DNA of 64,000 bases, from the NCBI GenBank assembly GCA_023390175.1, contig JAEWDK010000006.1, positions 248,001-312,000 of the forward strand. Direction: 5' to 3'. A program made the position numbers and the translations under genes. Shown in pieces: positions 17,163-25,803 of this stretch. Source of the DNA: Bacillota bacterium. Lineage in GTDB: Bacteria > Bacillota > Clostridia > Oscillospirales > Acutalibacteraceae. Position 1 is the stretch's first letter. Every line of letters begins with the position of its first letter. The notes under the pieces are model-generated. The model ran no database searches, had not been told where the DNA came from, and worked only from the letters and a program-made list of their open reading frames with translations.

Positions 17163-17849
17163 TCAATTTTTATGATTTAAATTGCGCATATGCATATAAA
17201 CCGTATTTTTGGAAATATTCAAAAGCTTCGCAATTTTCACTACGGAATCCTTCATATTAAAAATCCCTTTTTGGTATAAAATGGCGATAATCTCTTTGTT
17301 TTTATTGGATGTGGAAATTGTGCTGTCATTATAAATGATGTCTTTTGCCGCCGCCAGGGAGCTGAGAATCAATTCATCCGTATTCCCCGTATAGTTTTCC
17401 GAAATATTATCCCTGCCGCGCCCCGATTCCTTTTCAACAAGGTTGTGAATCATCGTGCTGAGCGGGGTGCTGAGATAAAAGTGAATACACAGCAGCCCGA
17501 TGATCTGGTTCGCTTCACCCCGTATGGCAATTGTGGTTGCCTTTAACGGCTCCCCGCTTTTGCTTTTTGTGGTGTAAGAGAGAAAATCACAGCCGCCGGT
17601 TTCTTCAATATTACTCAGCATGGAAAGCGCCAGATCCGTCATGGGGGAACCGATTCTTTGCCCGGTGTAATGTCCGTTAAATATCTTTATAACCGAATGA
17701 TCAAAAAATTCCAAACTGTACAGCACAATTTCATAGCCGTTGCCCAAATAATTTGCCAAACCGTCTGCCACGGTTTTCATGGATTCCAAAATCATTCTGT
17801 CCTGCTTGGTTAAAACTAAGGTTGGATTTTCCATATCAGTATTCTCCAC
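17163..17849 (-). CDS. YheO/DauR-type transcriptional regulator (PAS-like plus HTH)
   Basis: 228 residues. The N-terminal two-thirds is a YheO-like PAS domain (LESMKTVADGLANYLGNGYEIVLYSL ... ATTIAIRGEANQIIGLLCIHF), and the C-terminal part a winged HTH_22 (VVKIAKLLNISKNTVYMHMRN). Known members such as DauR sense small ligands and act on catabolic or transport genes. It lies tail to tail with the ABC importer operon, so it may regulate that operon or the nearby feo genes, but the sequence does not decide. A clear promoter lies just upstream. Confidence 0.85.
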   Translation of the reverse strand: MENTDMENPTLVLTKQDRMILESMKTVADGLANYLGNGYEIVLYSLEFFDHSVIKIFNGHYTGQRIGSPMTDLALSMLSNIEETGGCDFLSYTTKSKSGEPLKATTIAIRGEANQIIGLLCIHFYLSTPLSTMIHNLVEKESGRGRDNISENYTGNTDELILSSLAAAKDIIYNDSTISTSNKNKEIIAILYQKGIFNMKDSVVKIAKLLNISKNTVYMHMRNLNHKN

Positions 17850-17893
17850 AGTTCCGTTAATGTTTCATTCAGGCACTAAAATAATCCACCGTA

Positions 17894-17922
17894 ATTATAT
17901 ACTTTTTTCTGTTATGAAGCAA
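17894..17922 (-). promoter_or_regulatory. Promoter of the YheO-type gene
   Basis: On the minus strand: TTGCTT (17,917-17,922), 17 bases, TATAAT (17,894-17,899). Confidence 0.7.
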
Positions 17923-17986
17923 GTGCAATCCTGATTTATAGTTGTGGAGGAATAGGGAAAAGGCCGCAGCACCTTACTGCGATATT

Positions 17987-20134
17987 TTACGCCATTCCAA
18001 AAAGACGGGCCGTACCTGCTACAAGGAAGCAGATAACCATGCCTGCCGCAGTGGGCACGGCAATGGAAACCGCAGTCCATTTCAGGCTCTGCGTTTCTTT
18101 TTTTATGGTCAGGCATGTGGTGGAGCAGGGCCAGTGCATCAGGGAAAACAGCATGGTGCACACCGCCGTCAGCCAAGTCCAGCCGTTGTTTAAAAGCAGT
18201 GTTTTCAATTCGTTCAAACTGTCAAACTGCGAAATGTTTCCGGTTGCCATGTAGGCCATAATGATAATGGGAACTACGATTTCATTTGCGGGAAAACCGA
18301 GGATGAACGCGAGCAGAATTACGCCGTCGAGCCCCAAAAGATGCGCAAACGGGTCCAAAAATCCCGCGCAGTGGGCCAAAAGGCTCGCACCCCCGTATTT
18401 GACGTTGGCCATAACCCAGATAATCAGCCCCGCCGGCGCCGCCACGGTAATGGCTCTGCCAAGCACAAACAGGGTGCGGTCAAAAATCGAGCGCAGAATA
18501 ACCTTGCCAATCTGCGGTTTGCGGTAAGGCGGCAGCTCCAGCGTAAAGGAAGACGGAATCCCTTTCAGAACGGTAACGGACAACAGCTTTGAAATCAGAA
18601 AAGTCATTCCTACGCCAAGCACAATCACACCGGTCAGCATCAGTGTGGAAACAAAGGACTGGAAAGGAGCGGCAACCGTTCCGACAAAAAACATCGTGAT
18701 GATTGCGATCAGGGTCGGGAATCTTCCGTTGCACGGGACAAAGTTGTTGGTGATCATGGCAATCAGCCGTTCGCGCGGGGAATCGATAATGCGGCATCCC
18801 ACAATTCCGGCTGCATTGCACCCGAACCCCATGCACATGGTAAGCGCCTGTTTGCCGCAGGCGTGCGCCCGCTTAAAATATTTATCCAAATTAAACGCAA
18901 TTCGGGGTAAGTATCCTAAATCCTCCAGCAGAGTAAAAAGGGGGAAGAAGATTGCCATCGGCGGCAGCATAACGGAAACAACCCAGGCCAATACACGGTA
19001 AACCCCCATAACCAATACGCTGCTGAGCCACCAAGGCGCGTTTGCTTTTGCAAAAAGTGCAAGAAGAAAATCCTGAAACCGGAACAGCACAGCGGAAATA
19101 ATCTGTGACGGATAATTCGCACCGGTAATGGTAATCCAAAAAATCAGTGTCAGCAGCAGAAGCATAATGGGGAATCCGGTCCACTTGTTGGTCAGTATCC
19201 GGTCAATTTTTCTGTCGCGCGCATTATAATTTTGGTTTTCAAAAGAAACTGCATCCGCACAGATTCCCTCGGCTGCAATCACAAGGCAGGCAACAATCTT
19301 ATCCCGCAGTTTTTCCGGTGTGATTCCGCATTCTTCCAAACGGGCTCTGGCCTCGTCAAGCTTTGCGGTGATTTCCTGATCCTCCGAAATATTCCGGCCC
19401 AAAAAGCGGCTCAGACTGTCAATCAGGCTTGTGTCATAATCAAGCAGCCGCAGCGTGGCCCAGCGGGTGTTAATCTGTTTTCCCAGCCTTTTTTCCACAG
19501 TGGGTTCCAGCAGGGCAATCGCTTCCTCAATCGGCGGAATATATTTTATTTTAATCGGGTTGATGAAATTTTCGCTGCGCAGCCCCTCTACGGATGCCAT
19601 CAGCCGGTCAAGGCCCCGGCCGCTCCGGGCGCTAACGCCAATCACAGGTACGCCAAGGTCCTTCTGCAGGCTCCCAAAATCAATATGAATGTGCTTTTTC
19701 TTTGCTTCGTCCATCAGATTGACACAAACAACTACATGGTCTGTAATTTCAATGGTTTGCAGCACCAGATTCATATTCCGTTCCAGGCAGGTTGCGTCGC
19801 AGACAACAATGACTGCGTCCGGCCCGCCAAAGCAGATAAAATCCCTGGCGACCTCTTCTTCGGTTGAATGCGCCATCAGCGAGTATGTACCGGGAATATC
19901 AACCATTATATAACCCGTACCGTTAAAAAGGCACCGGCCCTGTGCGTTTGATACAGTTTTCCCGGGCCAGTTCCCCGTGTGCTGGTTCATGCCTGTCAGT
20001 GCGTTGAATACGGTGCTTTTGCCGACATTTGGGTTTCCGGCCAATGCAACCACTTTGTCGCTGTCCTCTTTTCTGTCTATGGCAAGACCGCCATCTATTG
20101 ACTTAACTCCTGTTGATTCCATGGTTAGCCCCAT
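17987..20134 (-). CDS. feoB: FeoB, second ferrous iron transporter
   Basis: 715 residues from the chosen ATG. G1 GNPNVGKST, G2 region HTGNWPGKTVSNAQG, G3 DIPGTYSL and G4 NLMD form the GTPase domain; the membrane part has the Gate cores GFGCNAAGIVGCRIID and GFPANEIVVPIIIM. The HTGNWPGKTV and GCNAAG versions differ from the FeoB at 4,004 and mark a distinct FeoB subgroup. An N-terminal extension of about 20 residues precedes the G domain. The first in-frame ATG is only a base from GGGAAGG, so the ATG three codons later is preferred. The feoA gene lies 207 bases upstream, an unusually long gap. No small Cys-rich partner follows. Confidence 0.92.
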   Translation of the reverse strand: MGLTMESTGVKSIDGGLAIDRKEDSDKVVALAGNPNVGKSTVFNALTGMNQHTGNWPGKTVSNAQGRCLFNGTGYIMVDIPGTYSLMAHSTEEEVARDFICFGGPDAVIVVCDATCLERNMNLVLQTIEITDHVVVCVNLMDEAKKKHIHIDFGSLQKDLGVPVIGVSARSGRGLDRLMASVEGLRSENFINPIKIKYIPPIEEAIALLEPTVEKRLGKQINTRWATLRLLDYDTSLIDSLSRFLGRNISEDQEITAKLDEARARLEECGITPEKLRDKIVACLVIAAEGICADAVSFENQNYNARDRKIDRILTNKWTGFPIMLLLLTLIFWITITGANYPSQIISAVLFRFQDFLLALFAKANAPWWLSSVLVMGVYRVLAWVVSVMLPPMAIFFPLFTLLEDLGYLPRIAFNLDKYFKRAHACGKQALTMCMGFGCNAAGIVGCRIIDSPRERLIAMITNNFVPCNGRFPTLIAIITMFFVGTVAAPFQSFVSTLMLTGVIVLGVGMTFLISKLLSVTVLKGIPSSFTLELPPYRKPQIGKVILRSIFDRTLFVLGRAITVAAPAGLIIWVMANVKYGGASLLAHCAGFLDPFAHLLGLDGVILLAFILGFPANEIVVPIIIMAYMATGNISQFDSLNELKTLLLNNGWTWLTAVCTMLFSLMHWPCSTTCLTIKKETQSLKWTAVSIAVPTAAGMVICFLVAGTARLFGMA

Positions 20135-20189
20135 CAAAATCATCCCTTCCCGTTTATCGCATATGTGATGTCGGTAATTCTAATCAAAG

Positions 20190-20231
20190 CAATTCTGCAA
20201 TCACAAAACTTTGTTTGCAATTGCAGAATTG
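20190..20231. promoter_or_regulatory. Hairpin in the feoA-feoB gap
   Basis: CAATTCTGCAAT and ATTGCAGAATTG form a perfect 12-bp stem around 18 bases. It lies about 55 bases upstream of the second feoB and may act as an attenuator or mRNA processing site. Confidence 0.45.
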
Positions 20232-20276
20232 TATTTTAGTAGAGTCAATTATGGGTTAAATCCTTCGGCGTGCACA

Positions 20277-20305
20277 GTGCAAATATACACTTGAAAAATT
20301 TGCAC
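20277..20305. promoter_or_regulatory. GTGCAAAT inverted repeat in the feoA-feoB gap
   Basis: GTGCAAAT, 13 bases, ATTTGCAC. The TGCAAAT half-site also appears in the larger repeat upstream of feoA (20,645-20,676), so one regulator may bind both. Confidence 0.4.
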
Positions 20306-20350
20306 ATGCGCGTTAAGGTGAATTCCGGTTTCAATCCGGCAATGATTGAC

Positions 20351-20587
20351 TCAGGCCATGCATATAATTACGTTTTGACTGTCTTCATTTCTCAGCGCAA
20401 TAACAGCCCCGCGAATCAGAAAAGCGATTGGGTCGCCGGCCGGGCTTTTTTGAAGGCACTCCACACTTGTGCCTTCAATCAGGCCAATATCCTGAAGCCG
20501 CCGCCGCATGCTCCCCGTTGAGCGCAAATCCTTTACGCGCGCTGTTTGGCCGACTTCTAAATTGCAAAGCGAGCAAATATGATCCAT
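20351..20587 (-). CDS. feoA: FeoA, second copy
   Basis: 78 residues with a complete FeoA domain (LEVGQTARVKDL, MRRRLQDIGLIEGTSVECL, SPAGDPIAFLIRGAVIALR). It differs from the first FeoA by an N-terminal CSLCNL pair of cysteines that could bind metal. AGGAGG lies seven bases before the ATG. It reads away from the diguanylate cyclase gene and toward the second feoB, which starts 207 bases later. Confidence 0.9.
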   Translation of the reverse strand: MDHICSLCNLEVGQTARVKDLRSTGSMRRRLQDIGLIEGTSVECLQKSPAGDPIAFLIRGAVIALRNEDSQNVIICMA

Positions 20588-20644
20588 GGGTTAACCTCCT
20601 AACCGGGCAGAATAAAACTTTATTTTTTCTCTTTACTCTATAAT

Positions 20645-20676
20645 ATTTGCATGGCCCGATTTTGTACCATGCAAAT
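20645..20676. promoter_or_regulatory. Inverted-repeat operator candidate upstream of the second feoA
   Basis: ATTTGCATGG, 12 bases, CCATGCAAAT: perfect 10-bp arms. It lies 58-89 bases upstream of the feoA start and next to a TATTAT sequence on the minus strand that could be its -10 box. Its sequence is unlike the feo operator at 3,717. Confidence 0.5.
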
Positions 20677-20699
20677 TAGCACTTTGCAAAAGCAAATCA

Positions 20700-20728
20700 T
20701 TGTAAAAGCGATAAAACTGTGATATAAC
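20700..20728 (+). promoter_or_regulatory. Promoter of the diguanylate cyclase gene
   Basis: TTGTAA, 17 bases, TATAAC, 76 bases before the ATG. Confidence 0.6.
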
Positions 20729-20804
20729 ATAACTATGTGTCAAGACAGGTATTCCGATTTTTTCTCTGATTACTACAGATCATATCGTTCGAAAGGATAG
20801 AAAA

Positions 20805-23099
20805 ATGGAACAAGGCAATAAACGGATGGACCATATACCGGGAAATGACTTTGGCGGGATGAAGCTGACATTTCATGAGCTTGAAGCCATAGCCAACAGT
20901 ATTCCCGGCGGCGTAGCGCAGTTTGCGCATGACGAGGGTCTAACCCTGCTCTATGCAAACGATGGATTTTATCAGATCTGTGGCTATTCAAGGGAGGATT
21001 TGGCCGGGAAGACAGGCAATGATATTCTTTGTATGCTTTTTCCGGACGAAAACAGGAATGTCATTGCACAAAGCGGGCTGGAACAGCTTCAGCCCGGCGG
21101 CAAGGTTGAGCTGGAATGCCGCTTGATTAAAAAGAACGGCGGGCCGGCCTGGGTGCGGCTGAATGCCGCCTGCTCCACAAACAGCAGCGGTGTAAGTGTG
21201 ATTTGCTGTATTTTTGCAGATATTACCGGCGAGAACCTTCTGAATCAAAAACTTCGGCATGAACAGGAACGCTATCGTATGATAACGGAACAGCTCAACG
21301 ATGTGTTTTTTGAATATAATTTTGAAAATGATACGATTTACGTATCCTCCAAGTGGGAAGAGCTTTTTGGGTACCGCTTTCCAAATGAAAATGTGCTTGC
21401 CTTCCTTTCGACTGGGGAGGCTGTGTATGACGACGATAAGAAGGCTCTTTCTCAAATTCCTTCAAATGCAAGTCAGGGGATACTGAGTAGCGAGCTTGAA
21501 ATACGGTTTCGCAAAGCGGGCGGCGGCTATATATGGACGAGTGTGAGCGCTACCGTGATTTGTGACGACGAGGGGAACCCTGTCAAAGCAATCGGAAAAG
21601 TCGCCGACATCGATCAGCGGATACGGGAGCGGGAAAAACTGATTTCCAGTGCACAGCGGGACCCTTTGACAAAGCTTTATAACAAGGTTGCGGTGGAGTC
21701 CTATATTCGAACTTGCATCAGGGCGTCGGACGGCGACATCCGCCATGCGCTGCTGATTATCGATATTGATAATTTTAAGGGTGTAAACGACAATCTGGGC
21801 CACCTTTTCGGGGATGCGGTGCTTTCTGAAATTTCTGCCAAGCTCCGTACCCTTTTTCGCAGCACGGACATTATCGGCCGTTTCGGCGGCGATGAATTTG
21901 TAGTGTTCCTCAAAAATGTGGGAGAAAACGATAAGATTGCTCAAAAGGCGCAGGCAATATGTGATATTTTCCGGGAAACCTACACCGGGCAGAACAGGGA
22001 TTACAAAATATCCGGCAGCATCGGCATTGCCATGTATCCGAATGACGGCCAAAATTTTTATGAATTATTTAAAAAGGCGGACTCCGCTCTTTATGAGGCA
22101 AAAAACAGAGGCAAAGATGGCTTTGTAATCTTCGGTGAAAATGAAAAAACAGATACGCAGCAGGAAATTGTGCTTTCCGGTGATCACCCTGACCGCCGGA
22201 GCGCACAGCAGATTATAAAAAACTCATTCACCATGGATATTTATGAAATGCTGAGCGAAACCAGGGACGGCCGCGGTGCAATTCAGTTTATTCTGAGGAT
22301 GATCGGGTTGGAATTCCGCGCGGACCGCGTTTTAATTTATGAAAATGACGGCGGAGTTTTCCTCAGTACATACGAGTGGTACGCCGAAAGCACTAAGATA
22401 CAGAAGGAAAGAAAAAAACCTTACGGTGATTTCAGCAACGCGTATTTTCACTTTATAACGCACGGCTTTTATTATTGTTCGGATATTGAAGCCGCCGAAA
22501 AAAATGAAAAAGCGTACCGCTACTTAAAATCGCGTGAAATAAAAAGCTTTTTACAGTGCCCTGTTTTTGACGGTGATGTTTTAAAAGGTGTGGTCTCGTT
22601 TGACTTCAAGTCCTCTTTGACGGAGGACGAACAGAAAATCCTGATTGAAATTTCGAAAATAATCGGTTCTTTTTTACTGAGATACCGTTCAAAACAGGAA
22701 CTGAAAAAAGAACGGGATTTGCTTCGTAAAATGGCCGACAGTGTAAATCTTTGGTCGTATGTTATCCATCCGGACACTTACCGGCTGTTGTATATGAACC
22801 CGCCTGTCAAACGTGCGGCGCCCGGTGCACAGATTGGGGATTATTGTTACCGCGCTTTGAAAATGAGGGACGACCGGTGTGAAAACTGTCCTGTGGAAAA
22901 GCTGGGTAATACGGAAGCTTCCGCATTTGCGGATATTTACGATGCGGAACGGGATTTATGGTTCAATGCGACCGCAAGCCCGGTGAATTGGAATGGGGAT
23001 AAAGCGGCTCTGCTTTGCCAAACCGATATTACCCGCTATGTTAACGGCGGCAAAAAGCCCATGCACAGGGTCGAATACGAACTTACAATAAGCGAGTAA
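20805..23099 (+). CDS. PAS-PAS-GGDEF-GAF diguanylate cyclase
   Basis: 764 residues, no transmembrane segment, so a soluble sensor-enzyme. A PAS domain lies at about 25-150, a second (PAS_3-like, EYNFENDTIYVSSKWEELFGY) at about 160-275, and GGDEF at about 285-450 with the intact active site GGDEF at 361-365. An RxxD product-inhibition site (RSTD, 352-355) lies five residues before it. The C-terminal part holds a GAF-like domain (about 480-640) and a further PAS-like region with clustered cysteines (CYRALKMRDDRCENCPVE). It should make c-di-GMP from two GTP in response to ligands. No EAL or HD-GYP domain is present. GAAAGGA precedes the ATG. The mobile element begins just after the stop. Confidence 0.92.
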   Translation: MEQGNKRMDHIPGNDFGGMKLTFHELEAIANSIPGGVAQFAHDEGLTLLYANDGFYQICGYSREDLAGKTGNDILCMLFPDENRNVIAQSGLEQLQPGGKVELECRLIKKNGGPAWVRLNAACSTNSSGVSVICCIFADITGENLLNQKLRHEQERYRMITEQLNDVFFEYNFENDTIYVSSKWEELFGYRFPNENVLAFLSTGEAVYDDDKKALSQIPSNASQGILSSELEIRFRKAGGGYIWTSVSATVICDDEGNPVKAIGKVADIDQRIREREKLISSAQRDPLTKLYNKVAVESYIRTCIRASDGDIRHALLIIDIDNFKGVNDNLGHLFGDAVLSEISAKLRTLFRSTDIIGRFGGDEFVVFLKNVGENDKIAQKAQAICDIFRETYTGQNRDYKISGSIGIAMYPNDGQNFYELFKKADSALYEAKNRGKDGFVIFGENEKTDTQQEIVLSGDHPDRRSAQQIIKNSFTMDIYEMLSETRDGRGAIQFILRMIGLEFRADRVLIYENDGGVFLSTYEWYAESTKIQKERKKPYGDFSNAYFHFITHGFYYCSDIEAAEKNEKAYRYLKSREIKSFLQCPVFDGDVLKGVVSFDFKSSLTEDEQKILIEISKIIGSFLLRYRSKQELKKERDLLRKMADSVNLWSYVIHPDTYRLLYMNPPVKRAAPGAQIGDYCYRALKMRDDRCENCPVEKLGNTEASAFADIYDAERDLWFNATASPVNWNGDKAALLCQTDITRYVNGGKKPMHRVEYELTISE

Positions 23100-23241
23100 C
23101 ACAAGATAAAACAAGATGTTAACTTGTTAAAGGCTTGCGCTGCAAAGCAGAGGGGTGCAAATAGAAAGAGGGCGGCCGAAGGGCAGTCCTTCGTAAAACA
23201 GTATATCGAATCAGGTTTGGAAGAATGGCGTGGCGTAAAAG

Positions 23242-24876
23242 CTACGCCATTCTTTCGTCTACTGGTGTGTTCAGTTTCGGCAGAATACCCAGCAGATCAT
23301 AACTGATGTGAATCTTTTGCTTGCGTTTGCCATCGGATTTATTCGGTGCTTCTACAAAAACTTTGCAAACCAGATCGCTTAAGATGGTTGGCGTCAGTTC
23401 CGTTAAGTGGATATACCGCTTGCACTTGCGGATAAATCGCTCCACATCTTCGGTGTGCTGTTCCTGTTCGGTTAATTCTGTCTGCCACTGTTCCAGCTTG
23501 TTTTCCAAGTCGCTCTGCTCTGTTTCATAATCAGCGGACAATTCCGCGAATCTGGCGTCATTGAGCTTTCCGCTTACATTGTCCTCATACATCCGTTTGA
23601 AAAGTGTGGATAATTCAGCGATACGCCTTTCTGCTTGTGTAATCTGTTTGCGCCGCAGAACGGTTTGTTTCTTTCGGTCAGCGGTGCGCTTTGTGTTCAT
23701 CATATCGCGGAACTCATCCTCATACGCCACCACAAAGCTAGTCACGTGTTGAAGGTGCCACAGCACCAATTCCTCCAAAACTACAGCACGGATAAAATGA
23801 GTGGAGCATACTTCTTTTCCCTTGTTTCTCGAAGTGGAACAAACAAAATGGTCTTGCCGCGTTTCAAAGCTCTTGCTGGTGCAGTAGTAAAGCTTTTCCC
23901 CACAGTCAGCGCAATAGGCGATACCGGAAAACATGTTGGTTTTGCCCGTCCGGTTCGGTCTGCGCTTATTTTTTCGCAGGGCCTGTACCTTTTCCCATAC
24001 GTCAATGGCTATAATGGCTTCGTGCGTGTTTTCAAACACCATCTGTTTTTCTTCCGGATTCCAAAGTTTTTTCTTGGATTTGTAGGATTGGGTACAGGTT
24101 TTAAAGTTAACGGTGTGTCCAAGATATTCTTTGCGTTCCAAAATATAAGCTACGGTGTCCGATACCCATTTGCAGGGATCATCCGGTATAGAGGTATTGG
24201 GTTTGCGGCCATTGGAAAGCCAGTATGCAGTCGGAACAGGAACCTTATCTTCTCTCAGCATCCGGGCAATCTGCGTTGGGCCATAGCCCTCCAGGCACAG
24301 CGCATAAATACGCCGTACAATCTGTGCCGCTTCTTCGTCCACAATCCACTTCTTGGGGTTTTCCGGGTCTTTCATGTAACCATAGGGCGGGTTGGTACAT
24401 AAATATTCTCCCGCTTCTCCTTTGGATTTCATCACAGCACGAATTTTCTTGCTTGTATCTTTGGCGTACCATTCGTTTATGATGTTCAAAAATGGGGTAA
24501 AGTCGCTGTCCTGCTGGTTCTCGCTGTCGATTCCGTTGTTGATGGCGATGAAGTGCACTCCCTTTTCGGGAAAGAGGACTTCTGTATAAAATCCGACCTT
24601 CAAATAGTCGCGTCCCAGCCGGGACATATCCTTGACAATAACGGTTTTGACCTTCCCAGCTTCAATTTTTTCCAGCATGTCGCCCCAGCCGGGTCTTTCA
24701 AAATTCGTGCCCGAAAAACCGTCGTCTACGAAGAAAATAGGATTAAGAAAACAGTTTTCTCTTGCATACTTGGATAAAATCGCTTTCTGATTGATAATGC
24801 TGTTGGAATCACCTTGCAGTTCGTCATCTCTGGAAAGCCGCAGATATAATGCTGTAATCGTTTCAGACTGCCGCAT
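23242..24876 (-). CDS. Large serine recombinase (TnpX-like)
   Basis: 544 residues. The resolvase domain (1-150) has catalytic Ser15 in YLRLSRDDE and the SRLGRDYLKVG helix. The recombinase domain follows (PPYGYMKDPENP, EGYGPTQIARML), then a zinc ribbon (CADCGEKLYYC with later cysteines), a coiled coil and a DUF4368-like C-terminus. The family excises and inserts elements such as Tn4451. The frame reaches back to 24,963, but AAGGAGG five bases before the ATG at 24,876 makes this the likely start. A longer form from 24,954 would overlap the tnpW-like gene by 11 bases. Confidence 0.92.
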   Translation of the reverse strand: MRQSETITALYLRLSRDDELQGDSNSIINQKAILSKYARENCFLNPIFFVDDGFSGTNFERPGWGDMLEKIEAGKVKTVIVKDMSRLGRDYLKVGFYTEVLFPEKGVHFIAINNGIDSENQQDSDFTPFLNIINEWYAKDTSKKIRAVMKSKGEAGEYLCTNPPYGYMKDPENPKKWIVDEEAAQIVRRIYALCLEGYGPTQIARMLREDKVPVPTAYWLSNGRKPNTSIPDDPCKWVSDTVAYILERKEYLGHTVNFKTCTQSYKSKKKLWNPEEKQMVFENTHEAIIAIDVWEKVQALRKNKRRPNRTGKTNMFSGIAYCADCGEKLYYCTSKSFETRQDHFVCSTSRNKGKEVCSTHFIRAVVLEELVLWHLQHVTSFVVAYEDEFRDMMNTKRTADRKKQTVLRRKQITQAERRIAELSTLFKRMYEDNVSGKLNDARFAELSADYETEQSDLENKLEQWQTELTEQEQHTEDVERFIRKCKRYIHLTELTPTILSDLVCKVFVEAPNKSDGKRKQKIHISYDLLGILPKLNTPVDERMA

Positions 24877-24943
24877 TTTTTCCTCCTTTTCCGGGCAGTC
24901 TGCCAAAGTATCAATGTCTATCCTTATTTTATCATGTACAGAA

Positions 24944-25135
24944 TCATTTGTCATGGTTGTCACTGTCCCGAACCATTAGGCTTAAAAGCTTGGAAGGCAA
25001 CGTATTTTTTCCATCATAACTGCCGGAAACGGAATACTCCGTACCGGCAATTTTCCGTTTCAGCGTTACCTGCGGGAGTTCCTGACAAAGCGGGATTTTT
25101 ACTACAATATCGCCGGTTTTATTAATCCGTCTCAA
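24944..25135 (-). CDS. TnpW-like transposon protein
   Basis: 63 residues, starting with TTG behind AAAGGAG. The core (VTLKRKIAGTEYSVSGSYDGKNTLPSKLLSLMVRD) resembles TnpW, a small protein of unknown function encoded next to tnpX in Tn4451-type elements. The end overlaps the possible longer start of the recombinase, and the genes are surely co-transcribed. The family call rests on this core and the position, so it is less certain than the recombinase. Confidence 0.7.
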   Translation of the reverse strand: MRRINKTGDIVVKIPLCQELPQVTLKRKIAGTEYSVSGSYDGKNTLPSKLLSLMVRDSDNHDK

Positions 25136-25340
25136 TATCCGACTCTCCTTTCATGGTTGAGCGTAAAAATGCACCTTTAAGCTTTTTGTTTGATTTTCGG
25201 GGGTGGGTAGTATAAAGACACAGGCCCCTCCAAACGGGGTTAAGTAGCGGTCATAAACCCAGTATTCATGCGGGTTCGCGGGCTGCTAAAAATCGGAAAA
25301 GCGTGACATGGGACTGCTCGCCAATTAGGCCGCTGCGCCT

Positions 25341-25391
25341 ATCCGTCCAGTCAAGGGACGGGCTGCGCCCTAAACCCTTGACTGGACGGAT
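25341..25391. repeat. Perfect 17-bp inverted repeat, possible terminator
   Basis: ATCCGTCCAGTCAAGGG (25,341-25,357) and its exact complement (25,375-25,391) flank 17 bases. On the plus strand TTTT follows, so a hairpin terminator is possible; a recombination or transfer site is the alternative. Confidence 0.6.
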
Positions 25392-25776
25392 TTTTGCCGT
25401 GTGTCAGCTTTGCCGAAAACGGGGAACAGGAACAAGGATAAACCCGCCCCGTTTTCGCCTGCGCCATTGTACGGTAAAACCGGCTCCGCTGGTCTGGCGG
25501 GAACCGCTGGTTTCTGCGGTGGCCCTGCCCCCGCGCCCCCGGTCTCAACCAAGGAACAGAATCAGGGGCGTATGTTCTCAAAGCGAAAGGCGTTGTCAAT
25601 AGGAACGTGGAATAGCGGACGGAGCAAAGCGAAGGAGCATATGCCGCGAAAGCCCATTGACAAAAGCCGAAGCCCCACGCTGACCCGCAGGGTTGCCATT
25701 TCTTTGAACGGCAACCTCTGCCACACGGCGAGTGGGGGGAGTTTCAGAGGGGGAACGCCTCTGAACACTCTGCGGC

Positions 25777-25801
25777 ACTTCGGGCCAAGTTGGCCCGAAG
25801 T
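25777..25801. repeat. 25-bp palindrome, copy 1
   Basis: Arms ACTTCGGGCCAA and TTGGCCCGAAGT around a single G. It lies two bases beyond the stop codon of the relaxase gene. Identical copies occur at 27,083 and 29,321. Confidence 0.85.
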
Positions 25802-25803
25802 GA

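Larger units (their letters stand above)
25136..25803. other. GC-rich non-coding stretch of the element
   Basis: No convincing gene in 668 bases. Long open frames exist on both strands but are low-complexity products of GC-rich DNA. The stretch holds a 17-bp inverted repeat (25,341-25,391) and the first 25-bp palindrome copy (25,777-25,801). Confidence 0.6.

Noticed and set aside
23100..23241. Exact left attachment site of the element
   Set aside because: No convincing short direct repeat with the right edge could be found by eye; a comparison with an empty site is needed.
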